Below, in pieces: positions 1-6,863 of a DNA stretch of 10,495 nucleotides. The notes under the pieces are model-generated. The model made no database searches. It was given only the letters and a program-made list of their open reading frames with translations, and was not told the origin of the DNA. The stretch is from an uncultured beta proteobacterium (lineage in GTDB: Bacteria > Pseudomonadota > Gammaproteobacteria > Burkholderiales > Burkholderiaceae_C). The stretch covers positions 1 through 10,495 of the forward strand of contig CAIOLZ010000443.1 in NCBI GenBank assembly GCA_903859265.1. Direction: 5' to 3'. How positions within the stretch are numbered: position 1 is the first letter of the stretch; every line of letters starts with the position of its first letter. The position numbers and the translations under genes were made by a program.

Positions 1-556
1 CGTGGGAACCGGCATAGCCGATGACAAGTCGATCTATCCCTACGTGCCCCGAATGATCGAGTTTTATCTGGGTGAGAAACCCATTCTGAACAACGTCCCG
101 ACCTATATGTGCCGCAACAAGGACGACCTGGCCTATACGCTGGCCAACCTGAAAGACCTTGTGGTCAAGGAGGTGCATGGTGCAGGCGGCTACGGCATGC
201 TGGTCGGCCCGGCATCGACCTCCGCAGAGATTGAGGATTTTCGCAAGGCCCTGTTGGCCAATCCCGCCGGATACATCGCCCAGCCGACACTGAGCCTGTC
301 GAGTTGCCCAACCTTTGTTGAAAGTGGCATTGCGCCGCGCCACATTGATTTGCGGCCTTACGTGCTGTCCGGAAAAACGGTGCAAATGGTACCGGGAGGA
401 TTGACGCGCGTGGCGCTGAAAGAGGGCTCGCTGGTGGTGAATTCATCGCAGGGGGGCGGCACCAAAGACACCTGGATCCTTGAAGACGAGTACGTGGCAG
501 CACCCACAATGGCGATGCCCACACCAGTGGCTGCGCAATCACAGACCCAGTCTTAA
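1..556 (+). CDS. Circularly permuted ATP-grasp protein (type 2), C-terminal part only
   Basis: The reading frame is open from the left edge (first whole codon at base 2) to TAA at 554-556. About 184 residues are present; the N-terminal half lies outside the window. Visible motifs are VKEVHGAGGYGM (about residues 55-66), IAQPTLSLS, RHIDLRPYVL (about 113-122), PGGLTRVA (131-138) and NSSQGGGTKDTW (147-158). These are typical of the circularly permuted ATP-grasp family (old DUF404/DUF407), predicted to be ATP-dependent carboxylate-amine/peptide ligases acting in the cytoplasm. The Lys, Arg, Asp and Asn of these motifs would form the nucleotide and Mg site. The last 25 or so residues, rich in Ala, Pro, Thr and Gln, look like a disordered tail. 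The alpha-E gene follows after 38 nt, which is the normal partner order. The substrate is unknown for the family as a whole. The family call is firm; the exact reaction is not. Confidence 0.9.
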   Translation, partial: VGTGIADDKSIYPYVPRMIEFYLGEKPILNNVPTYMCRNKDDLAYTLANLKDLVVKEVHGAGGYGMLVGPASTSAEIEDFRKALLANPAGYIAQPTLSLSSCPTFVESGIAPRHIDLRPYVLSGKTVQMVPGGLTRVALKEGSLVVNSSQGGGTKDTWILEDEYVAAPTMAMPTPVAAQSQTQS

Positions 557-594
557 ACATTCATCCAAAAACGACCGGTACCAAGGATCACGCT

Positions 595-1551
595 ATGTTG
601 TCAAGAACAGCCGACCATCTTTTCTGGATGTCCCGCTACACGGAGCGGGCTGAAAATACCGCGCGCATGCTGGATGTCAATTACCAGACATCGCTTTTGC
701 CGCAATCGGAGGCGGTTGCGCAAATGGGCTGGCAAGGGCTGCTGTCCATCAGCGAATTGACCGGCTCCTACACCAAGGCCTATGGCTCGGTGAATGCCCG
801 CGACGTGATGAATTTCATGGTTAACGACGAGAGCAATCCGTCTTCGATCGTGTCTTGTCTGGGCGCAGCGCGCGAGAACGCGCGGGCGGTGCGCGGAGCA
901 CTGACAACGGAGGTCTGGGAAACGCAAAACCAGACGTGGCTCGAAGTCAAGCGCATGACCAAGACGGGTGAGTTCGAGGCCGATCCTTCACAGTTTTTTG
1001 AGTGGGTCAAGTTCCGCTCCCACCTGTCGCGCGGTGTAACCGTGGGCACGATGCTGATGGACGAGGCGCTGCACTTCATGCGCCTGGGTACTTTTCTGGA
1101 ACGTGCCGACAACACGGCGCGTCTGGTGGACGTGAAATTCCACGCCGTACAAAGTGATTTTTATGGTGCCGCGAGCGAGCGCGACCAAGAGTACGACTTC
1201 TACCACTGGAGCGCGATCTTGCGCAGCGTTTCGGCGTTCGAGGTCTATCGCAAAGTCTATCGCGATGTGATTCGCCCGGAGCGTGTGGCCGAGTTGCTCA
1301 TGCTCAAGCCCGACATGCCGCGCTCTTTGCATGCCAGCCTTAACGAAGTGGTCAACAATCTGGCGCTGGTGGCCAGCAACCCGGACAGTGAAACCTTGCG
1401 CCGTGCCGGCAAATTGCGATCCGAACTGAAGTACGGCCGTATCGACGAAATTCTGGCTACCGGGTTGCACGCCTACCTCACGCAGTTCCTGGACCGGGTC
1501 AACGATTTGGGCGCCCACGTGAGCAGGGAGTTTCTGGTTTCGAGTGACTGA
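595..1551 (+). CDS. Alpha-E domain-containing protein (DUF403)
   Basis: This is a full-length, 318-residue, mostly helical cytoplasmic protein with no signal peptide. The N-terminus MLSRTADHLFWMSRYTERAE is the family hallmark. The start is fixed by AAGGA at 583-587, 7 nt before ATG, and by the conserved N-terminus beginning right at that Met. The motif ERAENTARMLDV (17-28) recurs as ERADNTARLVDV (169-180), 152 residues later, pointing to two related helical halves. Alpha-E proteins are almost always encoded beside circularly permuted ATP-grasp ligases, often with a transglutaminase-like protease and sometimes the Anbu proteasome homologue, and are thought to work with the ligase in a peptide-modification pathway. 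That role comes from gene context in the literature, not from known biochemistry. It is probably co-transcribed with the upstream ATP-grasp gene (38-nt gap). Confidence 0.92.
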   Translation: MLSRTADHLFWMSRYTERAENTARMLDVNYQTSLLPQSEAVAQMGWQGLLSISELTGSYTKAYGSVNARDVMNFMVNDESNPSSIVSCLGAARENARAVRGALTTEVWETQNQTWLEVKRMTKTGEFEADPSQFFEWVKFRSHLSRGVTVGTMLMDEALHFMRLGTFLERADNTARLVDVKFHAVQSDFYGAASERDQEYDFYHWSAILRSVSAFEVYRKVYRDVIRPERVAELLMLKPDMPRSLHASLNEVVNNLALVASNPDSETLRRAGKLRSELKYGRIDEILATGLHAYLTQFLDRVNDLGAHVSREFLVSSD

Positions 1552-1594
1552 GGTCAAAAAATCAGTCGCAGAATTTCCGCATAATGCTCCCCAA

Positions 1595-1600
1595 AAGGAG
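1595..1600 (+). promoter_or_regulatory. Strong Shine-Dalgarno site of the HDOD gene
   Basis: AAGGAG lies 5 nt upstream of the ATG at 1606. It is the best ribosome binding site in the window and fixes the start of the HDOD gene. It also indicates independent translation rather than coupling to the alpha-E gene, which ends 54 nt upstream. Confidence 0.8.
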
Positions 1601-1605
1601 CGTTC

Positions 1606-2475
1606 ATGAAGGTCGCGGATATTGACAGGGAGCTTGAAATTGCCCGAACCCAGGGGCCGGTTCGGGACATCGTAATTCCGCCTTGCCCCGAGCTGCTTCT
1701 GGCCCTGCGCAAAGAGGTTGAGCAGGCGGATCCGGATCCCGCTGAAATCACCCGAATTGCCAGCAGCGATGTGGCGATGGCGGCATCGCTGATTCGCGTT
1801 GCCAATAGCCCGATGTATGCCCGCTCCCGTCCCGCTTCCACTGTGGGTGAGGCGGTTGCGATGCTCGGCGTGGCACAGGTGATCGGTATCCTGACCGGAT
1901 TTTTGGTGCGTAACGCCATTCGCACCAATTCACCGTTGCTGGAGCACTTCTGGGAAACTTCTACCCGGCGTGCGCTGGCCATGGGGTTTATTGCAAAGCA
2001 GTTGTACGACACGGATGCTGACGTAGCGCATACCTGCGGCCTGTTCTGCCATGTCGGCATTCCGATCATGATGCAAGGCGTCAAAGGCTATGCAGGCACG
2101 TTGGTCGAAGCGCTGGCACGCCAGGACCGCTCCTTCACCCAGACTGAAAATGCGGCACACCGCACGGACCATGCTGTGGTGGGTGCGATAGTTGCCAAAA
2201 CCTGGCGCTTGCCCGCTGTGATCGCAGTGGCAGTGCGGCTGCACCACGACTTCACCGTCCTTGCTGATGAAAACGTGCCCAAACAGGCACGCACTCTCGT
2301 GGCCATCGCTCTCGTGGCGGATTATCTGGTGGGCAAGCACGAGGGCATAGAGCGCAATCAGGAGTGGTCGCTGTATGGCGCTGCCTGCCTCGCCTATATC
2401 AATGTCACGGATGCCGAAGTGGAGTCGTGGGTAGATGCCCTGCACCCGGTGTTCGAAAGCGTGTCCCTCGCCTGA
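1606..2475 (+). CDS. HDOD domain-containing protein (non-enzymatic HD-related regulator)
   Basis: The protein has 289 residues, no signal peptide and no membrane segment. Residues about 22-215 resemble an HDOD domain: PPCPELLLALRKEV opens the fold, ITRIASSDVAMAASLIRVANSP (48-69) is the typical 'I..DP.L...LL..ANS' helix pair, and STVGEAVAMLGVAQV (78-92) matches the 'S...AI..LG...' motif. Where an HD phosphohydrolase would carry its His-Asp pair in 'GLLHDIG', this protein reads GLFCHVG (145-151), so metal-dependent hydrolysis is unlikely, as is normal for HDOD. RLHHDF at 211-216 is a remnant of the second conserved histidine region. HDOD proteins act as signalling scaffolds in c-di-GMP, motility or stress responses; no partner domain (response receiver, GGDEF, EAL) is fused here. 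Its stop codon directly abuts the stop of the convergent SPOR gene. The specific role is unknown. Confidence 0.88.
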   Translation: MKVADIDRELEIARTQGPVRDIVIPPCPELLLALRKEVEQADPDPAEITRIASSDVAMAASLIRVANSPMYARSRPASTVGEAVAMLGVAQVIGILTGFLVRNAIRTNSPLLEHFWETSTRRALAMGFIAKQLYDTDADVAHTCGLFCHVGIPIMMQGVKGYAGTLVEALARQDRSFTQTENAAHRTDHAVVGAIVAKTWRLPAVIAVAVRLHHDFTVLADENVPKQARTLVAIALVADYLVGKHEGIERNQEWSLYGAACLAYINVTDAEVESWVDALHPVFESVSLA

Positions 2476-3666
2476 CTACTGCTGAACGATCACTGCCTCG
2501 AGTCCCAGGAACACTATTTTGTCGGCTGCACGCTGTGCTTCTGCCTGCGTTGCAAACGGGCCGGCCCGGACCCGTGTGCGTTTGCCCTTTGACGTTTCCA
2601 GCACGCCGCTAATCACCGGAATGCCCGCGTCATTGAGCTTGGCCACCGCATTGCGTGCGTTGTTGTCGTCGGCAAAAAGTCCGACGTTGACAAGGTAAGG
2701 CGCCTCAGCATTCGACCCTACTTTGGTCGCTTTGGATGGCTTGGCGGGCGCAACTTTCAACTTTTTGGTTTGAACCGTTTTTTGGGAGACTGGTTGAGGG
2801 GGTGGTTCGGCACTTGAAGCTGGCTCTGCTTGTGCTTTTATGTCTGGCGAGGCGGGTGGCTTTTCACCGGAGTGTTGCGCGGAACTAGCCAAGGCGGGAA
2901 CGCTTCCCGATGTGGGAGCAGATGCGGCTGACCCAGGCATCGCCGGCATGGAAGACACCCCAGATACTGGCGCAGATGCAACCACCGCCGGTTTGTCCGC
3001 TGCGACGGGGGGCAGCGTCGAGGCCACCCCGGAGTGCGAAGTCGATGCGTCGGTAATCGTGCCGAGCGACTTCGCAGCGCCGTCATCGGTGCGGCTGGCA
3101 AAGCCCGCCAGGTTTGTCATCGTCAGCGCAAGGCAGGCTGTTGCCACGAGCACAACGGCGTTGCCAATTCCCAGTCCTATCAAGCGCTGGCGGCCGCTGG
3201 CCTGACGACTGAGCATTGCGCAGGCGTCTGCCAGCGTTGCGTTGGCGGCAAGTGCCGCTTCGATCCTCTTGCGGCAGGCGTTGTAGAGCAGGGCATTGCC
3301 AAATACCCCGGGAATCGACAGCGACAGCACGACGGTGCCGGCCAGACCGACCATTTGCGCCTCACCGGATATCTGAAACACCAGGCGCCCGATGCCAAAT
3401 ATCAGCAGGGCCGCAGCCAGTAGAGCGCCGATATAGGCGAGCGCCGCCCCCCACAACTGGCGCAGTGCCATCCAGTTCAGGGTCAATAACGCAGCGGCCC
3501 AGTTCCAGCTGGGCCCACCCCGGTCGTTGGCGTCAAAACGCGTGAAAGTTTTGAGGTAGTAATCGGTCTGCAAAGGCCCCAGCGCCGCTCGAAACAGCTC
3601 CAGCATCGCGCTGGTATCCGAGCTGTCCAATTTGGTGGAGTTGGCGGGGTCGCTAGGGAATGCCAT
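2476..3666 (-). CDS. DUF2628-like membrane protein with C-terminal SPOR domain
   Basis: The protein has 396 residues. The N-terminal region (about 22-130) carries YYLKTFTRFD, SWNWAAALLTLNWMALRQLW and hydrophobic segments near 72-97 and 105-126, resembling DUF2628-type proteins. A third hydrophobic segment (about 163-185) leads to a long Ala/Pro/Ser-rich linker (about 195-320) with a basic end (KKLKVAPAKPSKATK). Residues about 323-395 form a SPOR domain: YLVNVGLFADDNNARNAVAKL, then RTRVRAGPF and a final VIVQQ. SPOR domains bind peptidoglycan glycan strands stripped of stem peptides, usually at the septum. Three membrane segments would place a cytoplasmic N-terminus and a periplasmic SPOR domain, consistent with that role. 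It is the last gene of the five-gene minus-strand unit, starting 3 nt after the mltB stop. No clear Shine-Dalgarno precedes the ATG at 3666, so translation probably depends on coupling. The SPOR call is strong; the DUF2628 call is moderate. Confidence 0.85.
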   Translation of the reverse strand: MAFPSDPANSTKLDSSDTSAMLELFRAALGPLQTDYYLKTFTRFDANDRGGPSWNWAAALLTLNWMALRQLWGAALAYIGALLAAALLIFGIGRLVFQISGEAQMVGLAGTVVLSLSIPGVFGNALLYNACRKRIEAALAANATLADACAMLSRQASGRQRLIGLGIGNAVVLVATACLALTMTNLAGFASRTDDGAAKSLGTITDASTSHSGVASTLPPVAADKPAVVASAPVSGVSSMPAMPGSAASAPTSGSVPALASSAQHSGEKPPASPDIKAQAEPASSAEPPPQPVSQKTVQTKKLKVAPAKPSKATKVGSNAEAPYLVNVGLFADDNNARNAVAKLNDAGIPVISGVLETSKGKRTRVRAGPFATQAEAQRAADKIVFLGLEAVIVQQ

Positions 3667-3669
3667 GCA

Positions 3670-4839
3670 TTATTTTGGCATGCCTGCGGCAACTTCCTGA
3701 CCCAATTCAATCACGGCCATGGCGTAGTAGCTGCTCCAGTTATAACGCGTGATCGCGTAAAAATTTTCCGTGCCTGCCACATACTGCGGCGCGTCGTTTC
3801 CGTTTTGCAATTCAATCAGCGCCAGCAGCCCTTTGTGCTGCGCGCCTGCGGCGTCCAGAATGGCCCCTTTCGCAGCAAACTCTTCAGGGGTAAATGTTGG
3901 AACAATGTCAGGCGCCAGCAACGCCGTGAGGTCGAGCTTTTGCAGCTCAAAGCTGACGGGGTAATGGGTTGGCATGCCGCGTTGCCACTGGAAGGCTTTG
4001 AAGTAGTTGGCGACCGACCCGATTGCATCGGCGGGGCTGTTGAACAGGTCAATATGACCGTCACCATCAAAATCAATGCCGTATTTGGTCCAGCTTGACG
4101 GCATGAATTGGGGCAAACCCATTGCTCCGGCGTAGCTGCCGCGCAGGGCGAGTGGGTCGGTATGGGTGCGCTCGGTCAACACCAGATATTCCTCCAACTC
4201 GGATCGAAAAAACGCGGCACGCGCTGTTGACTTGGGGTGCGTTTTCGGAAAGTCAAACGTCAGCGTAGTCAGCGCATCCATCACGCGGTAGTTCCCCGTT
4301 TGCTGACCGTAAATGGTTTCTACGCCAATGATGCCAACCACGATCGCGGCGGGAACACCCGTTTCCTGCTCGGCGCGTTCCAGCGTAGCGCGGTTGTCGG
4401 TCCAGAATTTGACACCGGCCTTGATGCGAGCGTCATCAATAAAGCGACTCCGGTAAACCGCCCAGTTTTTGGGAACCCCGACTGCCGCCGGCGCCATTGC
4501 CTTGGCGATAGCGGGCATATAGTGCGCTGCACCAATCGTTTGAGCGACCCATTGCGGGTCCAGATTGCGTGCTGCTGCAATTTCACTGGCAGCCCGCATG
4601 GCGTCGGCTCGCGTGGCGTAGGCAGGACCTGGCATCTCGGCAGAAGCGGTGCGCTTCTTGGTGCGTTTGGTCGTGCTTTTATGAACGCCAGCATGTTTAT
4701 CCGGAGGTTTACCGGCGGTCTGCGCTGCCAAAGCTGTTTGAGGTGGAACACCCTGGGCACTTGCTTGCGCCAGCAGCGAGCACAGTGCTAGCAATACGGT
4801 AGAGACATCAATTGTTAGTTTTTTAGAATTCAGCGTCAT
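3670..4839 (-). CDS. mltB: Lytic murein transglycosylase B (MltB/Slt35 family)
   Basis: The protein has 389 residues when started at the ATG at 4837-4839, chosen because it gives a clean signal peptide and a 4-nt ATGA overlap with the upstream gene. Residues 1-28 form an export signal ending AQASA. A basic linker follows (TTKRTKKRT, 56-64), then the MltB catalytic domain. The catalytic acid is the Glu of GVETIYG (E174), and GSYAGAMGLPQFMPSSW (234-250) is the family signature. DFDGDGHIDL (256-265) matches the EF-hand-like calcium loop known in E. coli Slt35. NYFKAFQWQRG and YNWSSYYAMAVIEL near the end also fit. The enzyme cleaves the MurNAc-GlcNAc bond in the periplasm, leaving 1,6-anhydroMurNAc ends. 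The only signal-region cysteine (LALC, C20) has Leu at -1 and is a poor lipobox, so unlike E. coli MltB it may be soluble rather than a lipoprotein. It is the fourth gene of the unit. Confidence 0.93.
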   Translation of the reverse strand: MTLNSKKLTIDVSTVLLALCSLLAQASAQGVPPQTALAAQTAGKPPDKHAGVHKSTTKRTKKRTASAEMPGPAYATRADAMRAASEIAAARNLDPQWVAQTIGAAHYMPAIAKAMAPAAVGVPKNWAVYRSRFIDDARIKAGVKFWTDNRATLERAEQETGVPAAIVVGIIGVETIYGQQTGNYRVMDALTTLTFDFPKTHPKSTARAAFFRSELEEYLVLTERTHTDPLALRGSYAGAMGLPQFMPSSWTKYGIDFDGDGHIDLFNSPADAIGSVANYFKAFQWQRGMPTHYPVSFELQKLDLTALLAPDIVPTFTPEEFAAKGAILDAAGAQHKGLLALIELQNGNDAPQYVAGTENFYAITRYNWSSYYAMAVIELGQEVAAGMPK

Positions 4840-6857
4840 GCGGGCTTGGGTAAACGGGCGAATTGCTGGCGCAGTGTAGCGATGCTGGCTGGACTGGGAT
4901 CGCCGGGCAATTGCGCCATCGCATAGCGCCAGCTTTCCAGTTGCAATAGCCACTCCGTCCACTGCGCGACTGCGCCGGGGCTCAGGCCTTGCGCGTTTTG
5001 CAAGTGCTCGGCCAAGCTGCGAGGCGGCAGATTGGCGGGCAGTTGCAATCCGGTTCTTGCCAACTGCCGGCGGGCATTGTCGAGCAATCGCAGCCATGGG
5101 TCTTGCTGGTATTTTTCCCATTGCGCCCAAGCTGCGCCGATCAGGCTTGCAGCAACGATGATCCCGATCAGAAGGTAGCTGAGGTCTTCCCAGCTTGGCG
5201 CATCGAACCCCAAATTACGCAGCAGATTCATCTGTTTGTCCTGGGAGTAGTTCAGCACCCATTGGTTCCAGCGGTTGTTGGTGGCCTCCCAAATCGCACG
5301 CAGTTGGATGGCGAGGTCGGGGCTGACGGTCACCAGCGCTTGCCGGAAAATACCCTCAGGCGCCTGCAGGCGCTGGAAGCTGCCGGTGCGACCGGGCGCC
5401 ACGGCCGATGTCGGGTCCACCCGAACCCAGCCCTGATGTTCGAGCCACACTTCAGCCCAGGCGTGCGCATCGCTCTGGCGCACGGTCCAGTAGCCATCGA
5501 TTGCGTTGACTTCGCCCCCCTGGTAACCGGTCACGATTCGGGCCGGTATGTGCAGGGCCCGTATCAGCACCACAAATGCCGAGGCAATGTGTTCGCAAAA
5601 ACCCTGTTTCCGGTCGAACCAGAATTCATCGGCCGTGTTGTCGCCAAACACGCCCGGGTCGAGCGTATAGGTGTAGCCTCCTGTGCGTAAACGCGACAGG
5701 ACGGCATTGATCAGTTCGGCGCTATCGGCCTTGGCAAAGAGCGGATCACGGCGCAGTTCAGCGGCCAGTGCCAGCGTACGCGGGTTGCGTCCAGCGGGCA
5801 ATGCCAGGTAGTCCTGCAGCCCTGCGACCGCCGTTTGCGGGCCGTGGCGGAAGTGCACATAGCTTTTCGCCCGGTATCGCAGCAAATCTGAAATCGGCCG
5901 CTCCACGCGCCATTGCAACTCCGGTGTCATGAGCGGGCTGTAACCCTTGACCTCAGGGGCGCCCGGTGCCGCGTCGAGCAGCATCAACCAGGGCCGGTTG
6001 TTGGGTTCAAGCGTTACCTCGTAGTCCAGCGGCGCACCTGCCACATCGAGGTCGGCAGCAAGCTGCGCACTTTGCGGCAACGAGGAGCGCAGGGCACGCC
6101 ATTGGCGACCGTCAAAACCCGATAGCACCGGACCGCGAAAGTACATCTCGCTGCGCCGGGGAAGGGGGCCGGAAAATTTCACCCGCATGGCCACACTGCT
6201 GTCGAGCGCAAGGTCGGCGATTGAACCGACATCCATCGTCGAAGACAGCCCGCTGCGACCGCGCATGGCGTCTTCCGGCACACCCCACAGCGGCGCGACG
6301 CGGGGAAAAAGAACAAAGAGTATGACCATGATGGGCATTCCCAGCAAAGCCATCCCGCCAGCCGTTTTGGCGGCCTGCAGCAGAGGTGGTTTGCCAACCG
6401 GCAGGTGGCTGTTGACCAGTGCCGTCAGCAAGCCTTGCAGTCCAATGAGCATGGCCGCGGCAACCAGCAGACTTTGGGAGAAAAAAAAGTTCGAAAGCAG
6501 GGTAAAAAAGCCCAAAAAAAACACCACAAAGGCGTCTCTTTGTGCGCGCAACTCCAGGGTTTTGAGTGCCAGCAGTACAACAACAAAAGTAACCCCGGCG
6601 TCACGTCCCAGCAGCGTGCGGTGGGTGCCGTAGGTGGCCGCGCAGGCCACGATCAGCAGGCTCAGGAGCAACCAGCGCGAAGGCAGCGGCTTCACGTGCC
6701 ATGCAATCCAGCCCCGCCAGCACAGCACCACGGCTGCCATCGCAGTGCACCAGAACGGCAGGGTGCCGGTTTGCGGTGCAATGATCCAGGCAATGACCAG
6801 CAATAGAAAAAGGGTGTCGCGGGTATCACGCGGCAGGTTTTTGAGGCGGGTCCACAT
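4836..6857 (-). CDS. tgpA: TgpA-like membrane transglutaminase (DUF3488, transglutaminase core, DUF4129-like tail)
   Basis: The protein has 673 residues. The N-terminal DUF3488 part (about 1-190) holds about six or seven hydrophobic segments, including a Phe-rich one at 110-127. A large periplasmic region follows with a transglutaminase fold at about 375-485. The triad is visible as Cys421 in GFCEHIASAF, His464 in SDAHAWAEVW and Asp481 in WVRVDPTSAV. One more membrane segment (about 560-577) precedes a cytoplasmic C-terminal helical domain (about 580-673) resembling the DUF4129 tail. TgpA of Pseudomonas aeruginosa has the same layout, is essential there, and sits after moxR and DUF58 genes as here. 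Its substrate is unknown; an envelope protein or peptidoglycan-linked role is inferred. The gene starts 6 nt after the DUF58 stop, with no good Shine-Dalgarno, and its stop overlaps the mltB start (ATGA). Length and motifs indicate an intact enzyme. Confidence 0.92.
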   Translation of the reverse strand: MWTRLKNLPRDTRDTLFLLLVIAWIIAPQTGTLPFWCTAMAAVVLCWRGWIAWHVKPLPSRWLLLSLLIVACAATYGTHRTLLGRDAGVTFVVVLLALKTLELRAQRDAFVVFFLGFFTLLSNFFFSQSLLVAAAMLIGLQGLLTALVNSHLPVGKPPLLQAAKTAGGMALLGMPIMVILFVLFPRVAPLWGVPEDAMRGRSGLSSTMDVGSIADLALDSSVAMRVKFSGPLPRRSEMYFRGPVLSGFDGRQWRALRSSLPQSAQLAADLDVAGAPLDYEVTLEPNNRPWLMLLDAAPGAPEVKGYSPLMTPELQWRVERPISDLLRYRAKSYVHFRHGPQTAVAGLQDYLALPAGRNPRTLALAAELRRDPLFAKADSAELINAVLSRLRTGGYTYTLDPGVFGDNTADEFWFDRKQGFCEHIASAFVVLIRALHIPARIVTGYQGGEVNAIDGYWTVRQSDAHAWAEVWLEHQGWVRVDPTSAVAPGRTGSFQRLQAPEGIFRQALVTVSPDLAIQLRAIWEATNNRWNQWVLNYSQDKQMNLLRNLGFDAPSWEDLSYLLIGIIVAASLIGAAWAQWEKYQQDPWLRLLDNARRQLARTGLQLPANLPPRSLAEHLQNAQGLSPGAVAQWTEWLLQLESWRYAMAQLPGDPSPASIATLRQQFARLPKPA
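6481..6521. repeat. Cluster of three A/T homopolymer tracts inside the transglutaminase gene
   Basis: On the plus strand there are eight A (6481-6488), six A (6504-6509) and eight A (6514-6521) within 41 bases. On the coding strand these are T runs encoding Phe pairs in the membrane segment FFLGFFTLLSNFFF. Such runs are unusual in this GC-rich gene and are potential slippage sites; the reading frame is intact here. Confidence 0.9.
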
Positions 6858-6863
6858 GCTGTG

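Noticed and set aside
988..1557. A 189-codon open frame antisense to the alpha-E gene
   Set aside because: The plus-strand protein is conserved throughout this stretch; the antisense translation has no recognisable domain and no ribosome site.
1580..1585. CATAAT as a -10 box for the HDOD gene
   Set aside because: No -35-like hexamer lies 16-18 bases upstream (the region is an A run), so the promoter cannot be supported from sequence alone.
2840..3423. Overlapping plus-strand open frames opposite the SPOR gene
   Set aside because: They sit opposite the Ala/Pro/Ser-rich linker and membrane segments of the SPOR gene, where GC-rich low-complexity coding makes long antisense frames by chance.
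4840..5130. A 97-residue N-terminal extension of the mltB reading frame
   Set aside because: It overlaps the transglutaminase coding sequence, has Arg/Ala-rich shadow composition, and would bury the clear signal peptide that begins at 4839.
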